From Miscanthus floridulus (taxonomy: Eukaryota > Streptophyta > Magnoliopsida > Poales > Poaceae), in assembly GCF_019320115.1 (NCBI RefSeq), contig NC_089584.1:78869922-78933921 (forward strand): DNA of 64,000 nucleotides, given 5' to 3'. A program made the position numbers and the translations under genes. The notes beneath the pieces were generated by a model. That model ran no database searches, had not been told where the DNA came from, and was given only the letters and a program-made list of their open reading frames with translations. The stretch's first letter is position 1. Each line of letters starts with the position of its first letter. Shown here piece by piece: positions 45,972-58,606 of this stretch.

Positions 45972-45976
45972 CATCG

Positions 45977-46997
45977 CAAGAACCTCACAAGCCAAGTGAG
46001 GGTAGCTCAATGACACGCTCGACTAGAGTTCCTCTTCATGATACCCACGGGGTGAGCTCAACCCCCTCACAAATCCTCCTCCGGAACACCGCACAATCTT
46101 CTCGCGTGCTTCAACAAAGTCACAAGCCACCAAGCCATCTAGGAGGTGGCAACCACCAAGAGTAACAAGCACCACCGGCTTGCAAGTCGATCACCTAGTG
46201 CCACTCGATGCAACCTCACGATGCAACGCACTAGAATCACACTCACTCACAATTGGATCACACTCTTGCAAGCACAAGTGAGTTAGAGGGCTCCCAAGCA
46301 CACCTACACATGCCACCAAGACTTAAGGGTGCTCAACCAGCCAAATGCCCGAGCTCCACCTCTATTTATAGCCCCCAAGCCAAATAGAGCCGTTGGAGCA
46401 AAGATCCCTTTTCTGTGAGGGCACCGGACACGGCGGTGGTGGCACCACCCTAGGGGTGGCGGTGCCCCTTCAATGGTCACATAACGGCTAGGTTGACTGG
46501 TCATGGGCACCGGACAGGGGTGGCGGTGGCCACCAGCCAGTCACCTAAAATACCACCTCTCTGGAAAATAGTGGTGGTGGACCCGGACATAGTGTGGTGG
46601 TGCCTTCTCCGGTGACCAACCCCACTTGGCTGCTCTCGGGAATAAAGGGGCGGTGCCCACGGCGGTGGCACCGGACACACCCTGGCGGTGCACCGCTGTC
46701 CCAGGGGCGGTGCACACTACCACTAGTGGTGCCACCCCCAGCACCAGCTCCTCTCAGCCTCCTCTAGCCGGGGCACCACTCTAAGCCTGATTTCGCCTCC
46801 TTGCTTCACCTTTCGACTTCTCCTTTGCAAGTGTGCTAACACCACCAAGTGTTCACCAACTTGTGCACATGTGTTAGCTTTTCACAAATATTTTTCCAAA
46901 GGATTAGCACTCTTTTCTCAACGCCACTCAATCCTAACACGTATGCAAAGTTAGATCGCTTAAGTGACACTAGATGACCGATATGCAAATAAGTTTG
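45977..46997 (-). repeat. LTR A, copy 2, second part
   Basis: Continues LTR A after the Tekay insertion (caagaacctcacaagcc...). It has an antisense TATA box (complement of tctatttata, 46361-46370), then a block of ggtggcaccgg/ggcggtgcacc words (46420-46740). It ends, or is interrupted, at 46997 where element B's LTR begins. Confidence 0.8.
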
Positions 46998-48444
46998 TGA
47001 AAGGATCAAGATGCCCAAGAGGGGGGGGGTGAATTGGGCTAATTCAAAATCCTACGGTTAGCCCAATTAACCCTTTGTGCCTAGAAAGTGTTTCTATGGA
47101 TCTACCACACAAAAGTTTAGCAACCTATGTTCCAATCCTACTCTAGCATGGCAATTCTATGAATGTAAATGACAAGAATTGAATTGCTCAAAGTAAATGC
47201 ACAAAGTAAAGAGAGAAGAAGGAACGCGGCGATGTTTTGCCGAGGTATCAGAGAGTCACCACTCCCCACTAGTCCTTGTTGGAGCACTCGTGCAAGGGTG
47301 TAGCTCCCCCTTGATCCGTGCAAGGATCAAGTGCTCTCTATGGGTTGATTCTTTGACACTCCATCGCGGTGAATCACCCACAACCGCTCACAACTTGAGT
47401 TGGGTCATCCACAAGCTCCACCGGATGATCACCAAACTCCTAATCACCACCAAGCCGTCTAGGTGATGGCGATCACCAAGAGTAACAAGCACAAACTCTC
47501 ACTTGACCATGACAAGCCTAATGAGAAGGGTGGATGCACACTTTGCTACTCTTGCTTTTACTAATGAGGGCTCTCTTTGGGATTCTCAAATCTCAATCAC
47601 CTCACTAGGACCTTGCTCTTCTTAGCACTCTCAAAGGTGTTTCTCAGCTGTTGGAATGAGTAAAAGTACCCCCACACACGAGTGGAGGAAGTATTTATAA
47701 ACCTGGCTAAAAAACGAATCATTATGTGCCTCTGCGGGGTGACCAGACGCTCCGATCAGTTCTCCCTGAACTCTAGTGATTAAATTGTGATCGGATGCTG
47801 GACAGCGTCCGGTCAACACTGACCGGACATGTCCGGTCATGATTTTCCCTCTGGAGCCTTACTGGAGTTGACCGGATGCTGGGACTCAGCGTTCGGTCAC
47901 TTCACCTCTTAGCGTCTGGTCGCACCAGACGATTTCACCTTGATCAAATGAACTGACCGGACTCTACGGCCAGCGTCCGGTTACCCCAAAGCCAGCGTCC
48001 GTTCAGTATTTGACCCACCATTCACTTCCAACTCTCGATCATATGTGAATGAAGTTTGCTCCAATGGATCTAAGGGCTTCTTAGGAGCTACCCAATGCTA
48101 GATTTAGCAAGTGTGCATCACACCTAACTCACTAGACTCACCTAGGTCAAGCTACCCATCCATACCCCCCTTAATAGTACGACCAAAGGAAAAACAAAGT
48201 CCTAAACTACTCTAAGTGTCTCTTCAACTCCAATCGACACTTAAAACTAGTCCATCCTTAACCTTGTCGTCCATCCTTTGAAAACCGAAATGATTTCCAT
48301 CATAGGGGCATGACCACCATGATAGCCCAATCGATCTCCATTACCATGACCTAACTTAATTTCCTCTGCAAAACACATGTTAGTCATAGTAATCACGTAT
48401 TGTCATTAATCACCGAAACCCAACTAGGGGCCTAGATGCTTTCA
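46998..48444 (-). repeat. Element B, 3' LTR (SIRE/Maximus-like)
   Basis: 1447 bp bounded by TGAAAGGATC and GATGCTTTCA (TGAAAG/CTTTCA inverted ends). It matches 58607-59664. It contains an antisense TATA (complement of tatttataaacc, about 47691-47702) and a ccggacgctg/cagcgtccgg cluster (47740-48005). A purine tract on the minus strand (complement of tctcccccttttt, 48446-48458) adjoins its inner end. Confidence 0.88.
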
Positions 48445-48949
48445 ATCTCCCCCTTTTTGGTGATTAATGACAATACCACCTCGAGTATGTGAAAGAGTTG
48501 AGGTTTTTAATATGCTTGGATCATATAAGCTTTTGTCAATAAGAACAAAAGAGTTAGGCAAGCTTATATGACCCAAGCCAACATAATGTACTCCAAAGGT
48601 ATGAAATAAGCATGAGTACAAGTAAAAAAGCTCATCTGCATCAGAGTAAAACACGGAAGCAAAGCAAATGGGCATAACACAAGTGATATGACATTTAAAT
48701 GATTCAAAGTAGAGAGCACACATGTCACATATCACATAAATATCACGATCACATTAATATCATGATTACGATCACACTTAAGTAGATCAATGCATAATAG
48801 TAAATATGAATGCATAATGTGTCACACATAAAACTCCAAATGTAATAGATAAGCTAAGCTCCTCCTAGATAAGTAGTCACTCCCCCTAAGTCTAACATAC
48901 TCGATCCCTCTCCCCCTTTGGCATCAAACACCAAAACCTAAGGGTCAGT
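48445..48949 (-). other. Element B 3' non-coding region
   Basis: Between the polypurine tract and the end of the extra ORF; AT-rich with no coding content. Confidence 0.5.
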
Positions 48950-51370
48950 CGGTGGGGCTGTAGTGGACGAGTCGGGTACTGAGGTACGAGGAGCGAGCTG
49001 GAACTGTGTGCCATCACCATCTGATCCTAAGCTCTAAGCTGTCTGACCCTCTATAGCTAGAAGTGATGCTGAAGCGGTCTGGGTCGGATCTAGAACTGGC
49101 GTTGCCTGCTCTGATGATGCAACAGATGAAGGGAGCATCTCTGTAGTCCCGGTAACAGGTGCAACTATGGAAGGACCTGGGACATGTAGCTCTGGCAGAG
49201 TAGGCTACCCTATCAACTCACTAAATGAAGCACCAATGCTCCTGGAAACTAGGGTGAGCACTGATGAACTCTGAGGCGGAGTAAAGCCTGTATGAAGAGG
49301 AGTGAACTGCGGGGCTGGCACTGGCGAAGCAAACCACTAGGACACCTACTCTATAGGTGAAGGAAACTGTGGTGCTGGTGGTCCCTAACTCTGAAGCCCA
49401 CTAGGCTATAAAGCTAGAGTCATAGAAGTAGTGGTAGGCTGACCAAGCTGGGGTGAAGGTTGTGGTGGTGGAGCCCCAATAACTATCACAACATGCTGCA
49501 TAAACCTAAGTAGCTGCTGCTGCATGAGAAGCTATTGCTGATGCATGGCCTGCTGCTGCTGTATAGCCTGCTGCTGCTACTGGATCGCCTACTGCTATTG
49601 CTGGAACTCATCTTGTCGAGTCTGAAACTATGCAAAAGTAGCGGCAGTCTCCTATGCCTGGCGAGCCTGATCCTGCCTCATCTGCTCAAGTATGGCAAGT
49701 AGAGCGGGGTCTATCTGCGGTGCAGGTGGAGCTGAACTAGAGCTACCGGCCTCATGGTCATGTCATCATGGAGGCATCTGAGGGATATCATGGTAGTCCT
49801 CATCTGAGATGTCGCTAGGGTCGCTCTCGACCATTCCCTCCTACTGAGCATTAAGCTGTTCCTCCTCTATAGCTGCTATACCCCTGATGGTCACATCCTG
49901 CTGAGCTGCAGTCTTTGACACCTCTGGACATTGGCTCGGCTGGCTGGGTGTCCTCACTACACTATGACGGATCATCTGAGTCATGTTGTATGTAGGGAAC
50001 TCTGTAGTAGCACCACTATACTCTGCCAGCATCTCAGGTGGCCTCACAGTAACTGCCCTATGGATTAAGAATGTAATCCAGTGAGCATATGGCAGCTGCC
50101 TGTGACCCCTGAACCCCTCTATAATAGTATCCTCCATCTCAGAAAGAAGGAGATCCCAAATGTCAAACATAGTCTGCTGCATCAAAGAGTTCAGTAGCCA
50201 TAGCTATATGCAAGTCAAGCCCTCGCGATACCCCATCCTCGGAAGCAGGGTCCTCCTCATAATAGCATCCAACACTCTAGCTGTAGGAGTGAGATCACTG
50301 GGTGTCCTGCTCGACCCCTTGCCGAATGGCTCTGTAAAGCAATGGTGGACTAGATCTGTAGGGGGTACCATACTGCCATGAGGGAGTCTAGGGGCGCTGT
50401 CTGTCCATAGCAAACCTCATGAAGCCGAACTGACTGCTCCTGAAGCCTGAGTATCTCTCTGACCCTAGAGCTCATCAGCCTATAATCTCTGCCTCTGAAA
50501 GCAAAGTGGATGAATCTGTGCTGTGGGTCAATCCAGAGTGAAGCATAGAACTAACGGACCCAAGATAGAACATATAAGCCTATCCGTCCAAGTAAATCTG
50601 TTGCCCTAGTAGGTAAGCTAAGTAAGGGCGAATATGCTCTCCAGCTGCTGCTACAATGGACTCAATGTTGCACACCCTCTGAGATCTGAATATTGCCCCA
50701 CTGTTAAGATATGCATTATAAAAATCTTCCTATAGTGGTGTGTAGAACTCCACTAAAGCTCGGTCATCTCTCCTCGACGGGAACCACTGCTCAAAGTCCA
50801 CAAATCTGAGTTGCTGAACCTGCTTGGCCGTGGCGACCCTCAAATCCAAGTGAGTCACTGGAGGCGAACCCTGTGGTCTAGGTAGTGGATGTGAACCTCT
50901 CCGCTATGTCTCTAACCTCGGTGTGATTGGAGCATGGGTACGACCAGAGCAGCGAAGCTGTGGCTGAGGTGCCTGCTCTGTCTCTTGGGCCTGCTCTCTC
51001 TCCTGAGTCTGCTCTGCTGGCTATGGCTGCTGTTGTGACTCCCCCTGAGGCTGGCTCTCATCAATAGCCATACGCCATCCTCCAACCATGACAGTCTCAG
51101 CTGGACCACCATGATGGCGCTCAACCTACTCAAGTGCAGCCCTCATAGATGGAGAAAGCTGATCTACAATAACAACACCACTCTAAGCACCTCCTCTCTC
51201 TATGCGCTCTGCGGCCTCTGCAACTGCAGCTGCTCTCGCTGTATCTGCATCAGGATACTTGCCCTTCCTTGTTGCTAGCTTCTTTGTCGCCTTGCCTTTT
51301 GCATCTATAGGCTGGCGAGGCAGGGGCCTCAGATCTTCATCACCGGGACCTCCTCCGACATTCTTGACAT
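48950..51370 (-). pseudogene. Extra (env-position) ORF of element B, decayed
   Basis: Downstream of RNase H and upstream of the 3' LTR, the minus strand carries a long protein-like track with many TAG stops. A conserved-looking block (49841-50185) has a Trp-Asp-Leu-Leu-Leu...Glu-Gly-Phe-Arg segment. Its C-terminal side is a Gln-rich low-complexity stretch (about 49500-49690) in which many stops are TAG between Gln codons. The upstream part (50800-51370) has Arg-Thr-His-Ala-Pro and Phe-Glu-Gln-Trp-Phe-Pro segments. SIRE-lineage elements often carry an envelope-like or other extra ORF here; I see no signal peptide or transmembrane segment, so 'env' would be an overcall. Confidence 0.55.
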
Positions 51371-52915
51371 GAGCTATCTGATGAAGCTAAAAAGAACAAC
51401 TGCCCTGACAAGAATCAACTGCCAACTGTCACTTTCGAGGCTTGGCCTCGATCCGTACTCGCGAGCTTGGCCCCGAGTTAACTATCAACTGCCAAAGGGA
51501 CCACAACAGCACTGACTCGCTGCATGATAGAATAGATAGGATATACAAATAAATACATTATATCTAGAGATACAAAACCTAAGAAGGCAAGCAATAGATA
51601 CAAAATCGGAAACGAGGGCTTGCTACCTGATGAACTGGCAAATCGACGAGAAGAGGAATGAATTGGGGAACCACCGGGTCGACAACTGGACATCTAGGGT
51701 TAGGATTGCGGTGAAGTTTGGCGGTGGAGATCCAATGTGGCCACTGAAGCAATGTTGCACGGCGAGGAAGAAAGCTAGGGTTTCGGTGAGTCTAGTGGCG
51801 ACGCTGGCGCGTGGATGGCGGAGCAGAGTGGTGCTAGGGCATGGCATGAAAGGGCTGCTGGCAGCATGGGCTCGGCGCTGTTGCTGGAGCACGGGCGTGT
51901 GGACCAGAGGCGTGGGCAAACAGAGCAACTTCGGCACGGCGGCGTGGGAGCAAGGCGTGCGGGGCGAGCGGTGGCGTGGGCGCGGTGGTGTAGGTGAGTG
52001 CTGTGATTGGGCAACACTGCTGTGGTGGCGTGGATCTAGGGCGTGGGCACACGACGGCGGCTAGGGCATAGGCATAGGCAAAGGCGAGCTCAAGGCGAGG
52101 CAGTGATGTCGGCACAGGCACGAGCGGATTGGGTAAGGTCGCGGCTCAATCTTGGTTTTATGGTGGCCCCCATGACGAAATAGATAAGGAAACAGAGAAG
52201 AAACCGGGTCCCGTACGTTTTCTACTAACCGGACGCTCCGGTGGCAGCAATCGGACGCTGCCACCCAGCGTCTGGTCAATTCCAGAGAGGTCCAAAACCC
52301 ATGGAATCGTGACCGGACGTGTCCGATCACCACTAACCGGATGCGGGCAGAGTTCGGTCGATCCTGACTTTGTCTTCTTCGCTTGATCAGACGCTGGATC
52401 GCCATCTGACCAGACGCTGGGAAAGCACTGTATCAGCATTCGGTCACTCCTTCTCAGCAGCAGTTCACCTCCTGTGTACTGACCGGATGTTGGACTTTAG
52501 AGTCCAGTGCAGCGTCCGGTCACTCTTTTTCTAGCAAATCTTCAAAGTCCTTCGCGCTGCCTGTTCCCAATCAAGTCACAACTCCAATAAGATCCAAATA
52601 AACACCAATTGGGACTGATGTGAGTGACCTCTCCCAAACCCTCAATTTTTTTCAAAATATTTTGCCTTAGGCTATAATTCTTTTTAAGAAAATAGGCAAT
52701 AAGAGGGCAATTGAAGATAAACGATAAAGCAACATTCATGCATGTGCAATGCAATACTTGAAAGTAAATCTAGTTTCTTGTCAAGTTTGATCCAAGATTA
52801 AGCTTCTTCACACGCTTTACGACGGTTATCTTAACCATGTTAGACAAGCCATATATGCATTACAAAAAATTAAACATGTTGTATATTACAATGCAATGCA
52901 AGGGACAATACAAGT
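51371..52915 (-). other. Element B inter-ORF region with ccggacgctg cluster
   Basis: Non-coding, with a GC-rich block (51650-52140) of conflicting open frames and a cluster of (a/g)accggacgctg and cagcgtc(c/t)ggtc words (52215-52525) like that of the B and A copy 1 LTRs. The rest to 52915 is AT-rich. Confidence 0.5.
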
Positions 52916-55900
52916 TCATTTTTTAGTGAAGTTACTAAAATCAAGCACATTGAGCTCATTCCGCAATCGACAAAAAGTCGCCTCATCTAGCGGTTTAGTG
53001 AAGATGTCCGCTAATTGATCCTCGGTCCTTACACCTTCTAATGAAATATCATTCTTTGCAACATGATCTCTAAGAAAGTGATGGCAGATATCTATGTGCT
53101 TGGTGCGAGAGTGTTGAACTAGATTATTTGTAAGTTTTACCGCACTTTCATTGTCACACAAAAGAGGCACTTTTTCTAGAACTACACCATAGTCTAACAA
53201 AGTTTGTTTCATATAAAGTATTTGTGCACAACAAGCACCCGCGGCAATGTATTCCGCTTCAGCGGTGGACAAAGCCACACTATTTTGTTTCTTGGAGGAC
53301 CAAGACATAAGTGATCTACCAAGCAAATGGCACCCTCCGAATGTGCTTTTTCTATCAACCTTGCAACCGGCATAATCCGAATTGGAATAGCGAACTAATT
53401 CAAATATAGCTCCTTTGGGATACCAAAGGCCAATGCTTGGTGTGTGCTTAAGATACCTAAGGATTCTTTTAACGGCAATCAAATGAGTTTCCTTAGGATT
53501 AGCTTGAAATCTAGCACACATACACACACTAAACATGATGTCGGGCCTAGATGCGGTTAAATATAACAAGCTACCAATCGGTAGAGAGTTTGATCAACCG
53601 TGTTACCTCCCTCATCTAGGTCGAGATGTCCATTAGTTGGCATTGGTGTCTTGATTGACTTACATTCATCCATCTTGAATCTCTTGAGAAGATCATTTGT
53701 ATATTTCTCTTGAGAGATGAAAATCCCTTCTCTCATTTGCTTGACTTGAAAACCAAGAAAGAATGTAAGCTCTCCAATCATTAACATCTCAAACTCTTTT
53801 GACATCAATTCACCAAACTCTTTACAAGAATCTTCATTTGATGATCCAAAGATGATATCATCAACATACAGTTGACAAATGAAGATATGTCCATCAAGCT
53901 TCTTGGTGAATAGTGTGGTGTCGACCTTCCCAATGGTGAAGCCCTTCTCAATGAGGAAGTCCCAAAGGCGCTCATACCAAGCTCTTGGGCCTTGCTTAAC
54001 CCATATAACACCTTGGACAACCTATAAACATGATTAGGATATCTAGGGTCTTCAAACCCAGGAGGTTGATCAACATAGACTAGTTCATTAATAAAGCCAT
54101 TTAAAAATTGTACTTTTCACATCCATTTGATATAGTTTCATGTCATGATGTGATGCATATGCAAGGAGGATATGAATGGCTTCTAGTCTTGCAACCGGTG
54201 CAAAGGTCTCTCCAAAATCCAAACCTTCAACTTGAGAGAACCCCTTTGCAACTAGTCTTGCCTTGTTCCTCACAACTACGCCTTGATCATCTTGCTTGTT
54301 GCGGAACACCCACTTTGTTCCAATGACTCTTGCACCTTTTGGCCGCTCTTCAAGAGTCCAAACTTCATTGCGGGTGAAGTTGTTCAACTCTTCATGCATG
54401 GCATTTATCCAATCCAAATATGGAAGAGCTTCTTCTACCTTAGTAGGCTCAAAGCAAGAGACAAAAGAGTGATGTGCAATAAATGAAGCAAGTTTTTGTG
54501 AGCAAGACATTACACCCTTTGATGGACTCCCTATGATGAGATCTTGTGGATGATCTTGTAGTAGAGGTGTGTTTCTTCTATTGACCACTTGAGAAGGAGG
54601 TTGTGGAGCATCAACATCTTGTGCTTGTACCACCATTTGATCATGGGAGACATGAGTGTCTTCATTTTCTACTCTCCTATCTTTATCACCATCTTGTGGC
54701 ATATTTGATGAAGAAGGTGGATCAATTACTTGTATATCATCTTCATCATCTTTAGGCTTGATGTCTCCAACCAGAATGTTCTTCATAGCCTCCCTCAATG
54801 GTTCATCACCTACATCATCAAGATTCTCATGTGCTCCTTGGGAGCCGTTAGATTCATCAAATTCCACATCATATGTTTATTCAACCAAGCCAGTGGCATG
54901 ATTAAATACTCTATATGCTTTGGACTTTGATGAGTAACCAACAAGAAAACCAATATCACAACATCTTTGAAACTTCCCTAGGTGTTGCCGCTTCTTGTAG
55001 ATGTAGCATTTGCAATCAAACACCCTAAAGAAGGAGACATTCGGCTTCTTCCCATTGAGCAACTCATAAGGTGTCTTGCCAAGAAATTTTTGAAGGAATA
55101 GGCGGTCGGATGCATAGCATGCAGTGTTGATAGCTTCCGCCCATAGAGCTTCGAGAGTGTTGTACTCATCAAGCATTGTTCTTGCAAGAGTGATCAATGT
55201 CCGGTTCTTCCTCTCAACTACACCATTTTGTTGAGGAGTATATGTTGCGGAGACCTCATGCTTGATCCCAACTTCATCACAATAGGCTTCTATGTTTGTG
55301 TTGTAAAATTCTTTACCGTTGTCACTTCTAATCTTCTTGAGCTTTACTTCAAATTCATTTTGTGCTCTCTTGGCAAACTTCTTGAAGCAAGTTGCAACTT
55401 CAGATTTGTCATGAAGAAAGAATACCTATGTGTATCTTGAATAGTCATCAACAATCACAAGACAATAAAGATTTTCTCCCAAACTCTTGTATGTTGTTGG
55501 TCCAAATAAGTCCATGTGAAGGAGTTCTAGCACTCTTGTGGTTGACATGAAAGCTTTTGTTGGATGAGTATTTGCAACTTGCTTGCCGGCTTGACATGCA
55601 CTACAAAGCTTGTCCTTCTCAAACTTCACATCCTTCAACCCTCTCACCAAATCATTCTTCATTAGCTTCTTGAGTGAGCTCATCCCAACATGAGCAAGTC
55701 TTCTATGCCATAGCCACCCAAGTGTTGTTTTGGTGAATAGGCATGTCTTCAAGTTAGCATCTTCGGAAGTGAAATCCACTAGATATAGGTTGTTGTATAT
55801 AAATCCTTTGAATATCACTTGATCATCATCCTTTTTAGATACAACAACTTCCTTCTCGGTAAACAAGCATTGGAAGCCAAGACCACACAATTGTCCAACG

Positions 55901-58553
55901 GATAGCAAGTTGAAGCTCAATAAAGCAACATATAGCACATTTGAGATAGAATGATCATTTGATATTGTCACTTTGCCCAATCCTTTAACCTTGCCCTTTG
56001 AATTATCTCCAAATGTGATTCTTTCTTGTCCATCTACTTCTTCATCTAGTGAGGTGAACATACAAGGATCACCGGTCATATGTTATGTGCAACCACTATC
56101 AATAACCCAATGACTTCCACTGGTCTTGTAGTTCACCTACACACAAGAGATCAAGCTTTAGAAACCCAAACTTGTTGAGGGCCCTTCACCTTCTTAACAA
56201 GTGACTTTGCAACCCAAATTTTCTTAGGCCTATTCTTGTTTGGAGGTCCTAAGAACATGACTTTCATCTTTCCACTAGAATCCTTTCTAAGCATGTAATG
56301 AGCATTGAACGCAAAAGGTCTAGCATGCTTGGGCAAGGGTTGTGGTGGTGGAGTTTGGCACTCATGGGCAAAGTGGCCTTCTTGTCCACACTCAAAACAT
56401 CTCTTTGGCTTTGGCTTTGACTTGTGTTGTTGTTGAGCTTGAACCTTCTTCTCTTGGTTTGCCAAGTACCCAATGCCACTTCTATCCATCTTCATGATGG
56501 TGTTCATTAGTAGCTCACTTTGAAGATGCTTGCCTCTTGTGAACTTGCTCAATCCAATCTTGAGATGCTCTTTCTCCAACTTGAGCTTCTTGTTCTCTTC
56601 CTTGAGAGCATCATTATTTTTCTCTTCCTTGAGCTTCTTGTTCTCTTCTTTGAGCTTCTCATTCTCAAGAGTCAAATCACTATCATGATCAAGAGTTTCT
56701 AGCACAACAGTGTTGTGGCTTTTGATCTCTTCAAGATCTTTCTTGAGCTTTTCATTGTCATTCTCGAGCTTGACAAACTCATCATAATCATCGGCCTCAA
56801 CCACTTGCTTGCCCTTGCTACTAGAACTTTGCTCAATGCTCTCAATGATCAAATCATCACATGATGTAGCTATATCAATCTTAACAACATTGTTAGTAGC
56901 ATCATGTGGCTCATTGGATAGAAATTCTTGAGCAATGACAAGACTATCATGATTAATTTTAAGAGTAGTATATTCTTCTTTTAGCTTGTTGTGGCTAGTG
57001 ATGAGCTCATTGTGCATCCTCTCAAGTTTACCATGTTTATCTTTAAGCTCTTTCTTAGAAGATTTGAGCTCCTTGAGTTTGGATGATATAGCATCATTTG
57101 CTTCTCTAAGCTCAACACTAGCCTTTTTGGCTACATCACATTTAGCTAAAAGAGAATCATTCTTAGCTTCTAGTTTTTCATTTTAACTCTACTCTTTCTA
57201 ATGATCTTAGTGTATTGATTTAGCAATTTAACAAGATCATCATAAGAAGGTGATTCATATTCATCATCATCACTATCGCTATCATCATTGCTAGCATGTT
57301 CATCACCACTACTATCATCATTTGATACCTTGCGATCACCCTTGGCCATAAGGCATAGGTGTGTAGAGGATGATGGTGGTGGTGGTGGCGGTGAAGATGA
57401 TGAAGAGTCAATAACAATGGCGGCCACCTTCTCGTTGTCACTATCATCATCGAATGAGCCACTAGATGAATCAATGTCCGTGAGCCAATCACCGACGATG
57501 TATGCCTTTCCACTTTTCTTCTTCTTGTGGAAGTCCTTCTTCTTGCCATCTCTCTTCTTGTATGGTTTGTTTTCTTCTTCTCATCTTCTTCTTCATTGCT
57601 TGAGTCATCTTTCTTGCCCTTGTACTTGTTCTTGTACTTGTCTTTCTTGGGCTTTGTGCATTGATGTACTAGATGACCAAGTTCTCCACAATTATAGCAA
57701 TCCATCTCCGAGATTGGCTTCCTTCTAGAGCTTGTGAAGAACTTCTTCTTCTTGCCATCGAACCTGATGCCACTCTTGTTGAGCTTCTTTAGCATCTTGG
57801 CGGTTCTTTTCACCATAAGAGCAAGGCTTGCATCATCAACTTCATCATCACTTGAGCTTTCATACTCAAGCCTTGCTTTGCCCTTCTCTTGGCTAGCTTT
57901 GAATGGTAAGTCTTTTTCTTTCTTCTTAGTGGAGGATGAGCCATCTTGTGGTGTGATGTGCATGTACATCTCATGAGCATTGATCTTTCCCAAGATTTGT
58001 GTCGATGTAGCAGTGGAAAGATCACCTTGATGAAGCACGGTCACAATATGCCCATATTTGTCAATGGGGAGGACACTCAAGATCTTTCTTACAACATCGG
58101 ATGGTTGCATTTGAGTGAGTCCAAGCCCATTGACTTCCTCTATAAGAACATTCAAGTGTGAGTACATTTCATTAGCACATTCTTTAGGAAGCATCTCAAA
58201 AGAGTTAAGCTTTTTCATGACAAGATGATAGCGTTCCTCACGCTCACTCTTTGTTCCCTCATGGAGCGCACAGACGTCTGACCATAGTGCATGGGCGTCT
58301 TTGTGGTTCCTCACCTGGTTGAACACATCTTTGCAAAGGCCTCTAAAGATGGTGTTTCGAGCCTTTGCATTCCATTTTTCGTAATTCACCTCAGCACCTT
58401 GTAGGTGTGTAGCATCCTGAGGTTTTGGGAAGCCTTGTGAGGTGGCTCTAAGTATTCCAACATCTAGAGCTTCTAGATACGCCTCCATGCGGATTTTCCA
58501 ATATGGAAAATCATCCCCTCAAAGATAGGAGGAGTTCCATCCCCATAAGACAT
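52916..58553 (-). pseudogene. SIRE/Maximus-like Ty1 gag-pol, degenerate
   Basis: Read right to left: start ATG at 58553; Gag (UBN2-type) to about 57750; CX2CX4HX4C knuckle (about 57660-57705); acidic and Pro/Ser stretches; a long coiled coil (57180-56520); a second knuckle (about 56360-56405); protease Asp-Ser-Gly (56092-56100) followed by an in-frame TAA at 56083; GAG-pre-integrase and integrase (55990-54880); RT (54540-53560) with Tyr-Val-Asp-Asp at 53867-53878; RNase H ending at 52916. The Ty1 order (integrase before RT) is clear. Frameshifts occur near 58525 (short G run), 57590, 57185, 54105 and 53960, and stops at 55426 and 54877. The element is inactive and decayed differently from the Tekay copies. 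Confidence 0.88.
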
Positions 58554-58591
58554 CTTTGTCTAGGCGGTTAAGCCTAAAAACGTGAGCACGA

Positions 58592-58605
58592 GGCGCCAAT
58601 ACCAA
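58592..58605 (-). other. Element B primer-binding site
   Basis: The complement of ggcgccaataccaa reads TTGGTATTGGCGCC, one base from the 5' LTR boundary at 58607, in the expected position for Ty1-type priming. Confidence 0.65.
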
Positions 58606-58606
58606 T

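Larger units (their letters stand above)
32981..45976 (+). mobile_element. Complete Tekay/Del-like LTR retrotransposon (P)
   Basis: Element 32986-45971 (12,986 bp) with both LTRs, tRNA-Met primer site, ORF0, gag-pol with chromodomain, and polypurine tract. Target duplication CATCG flanks it (32981-32985 and 45972-45976). LTR A copy 3 shows the unoccupied site, ttggacatcgcaagaacc, at 61931-61948, confirming the insertion point exactly. Confidence 0.95.

Noticed and set aside
48950..51370. Calling the extra ORF of element B an envelope protein
   Set aside because: No signal peptide, cleavage site or transmembrane segment is visible; only the position resembles env-like ORFs.
51623..52121. Plus- and minus-strand ORFs between B pol and the extra ORF
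   Set aside because: Mutually overlapping, no recognised content, inside the non-coding region of element B.
57288..57976. Plus-strand Ser/Leu-rich ORFs as membrane proteins
   Set aside because: Antisense of the Lys/Glu-rich gag of element B; apparent hydrophobic runs come from the complement.
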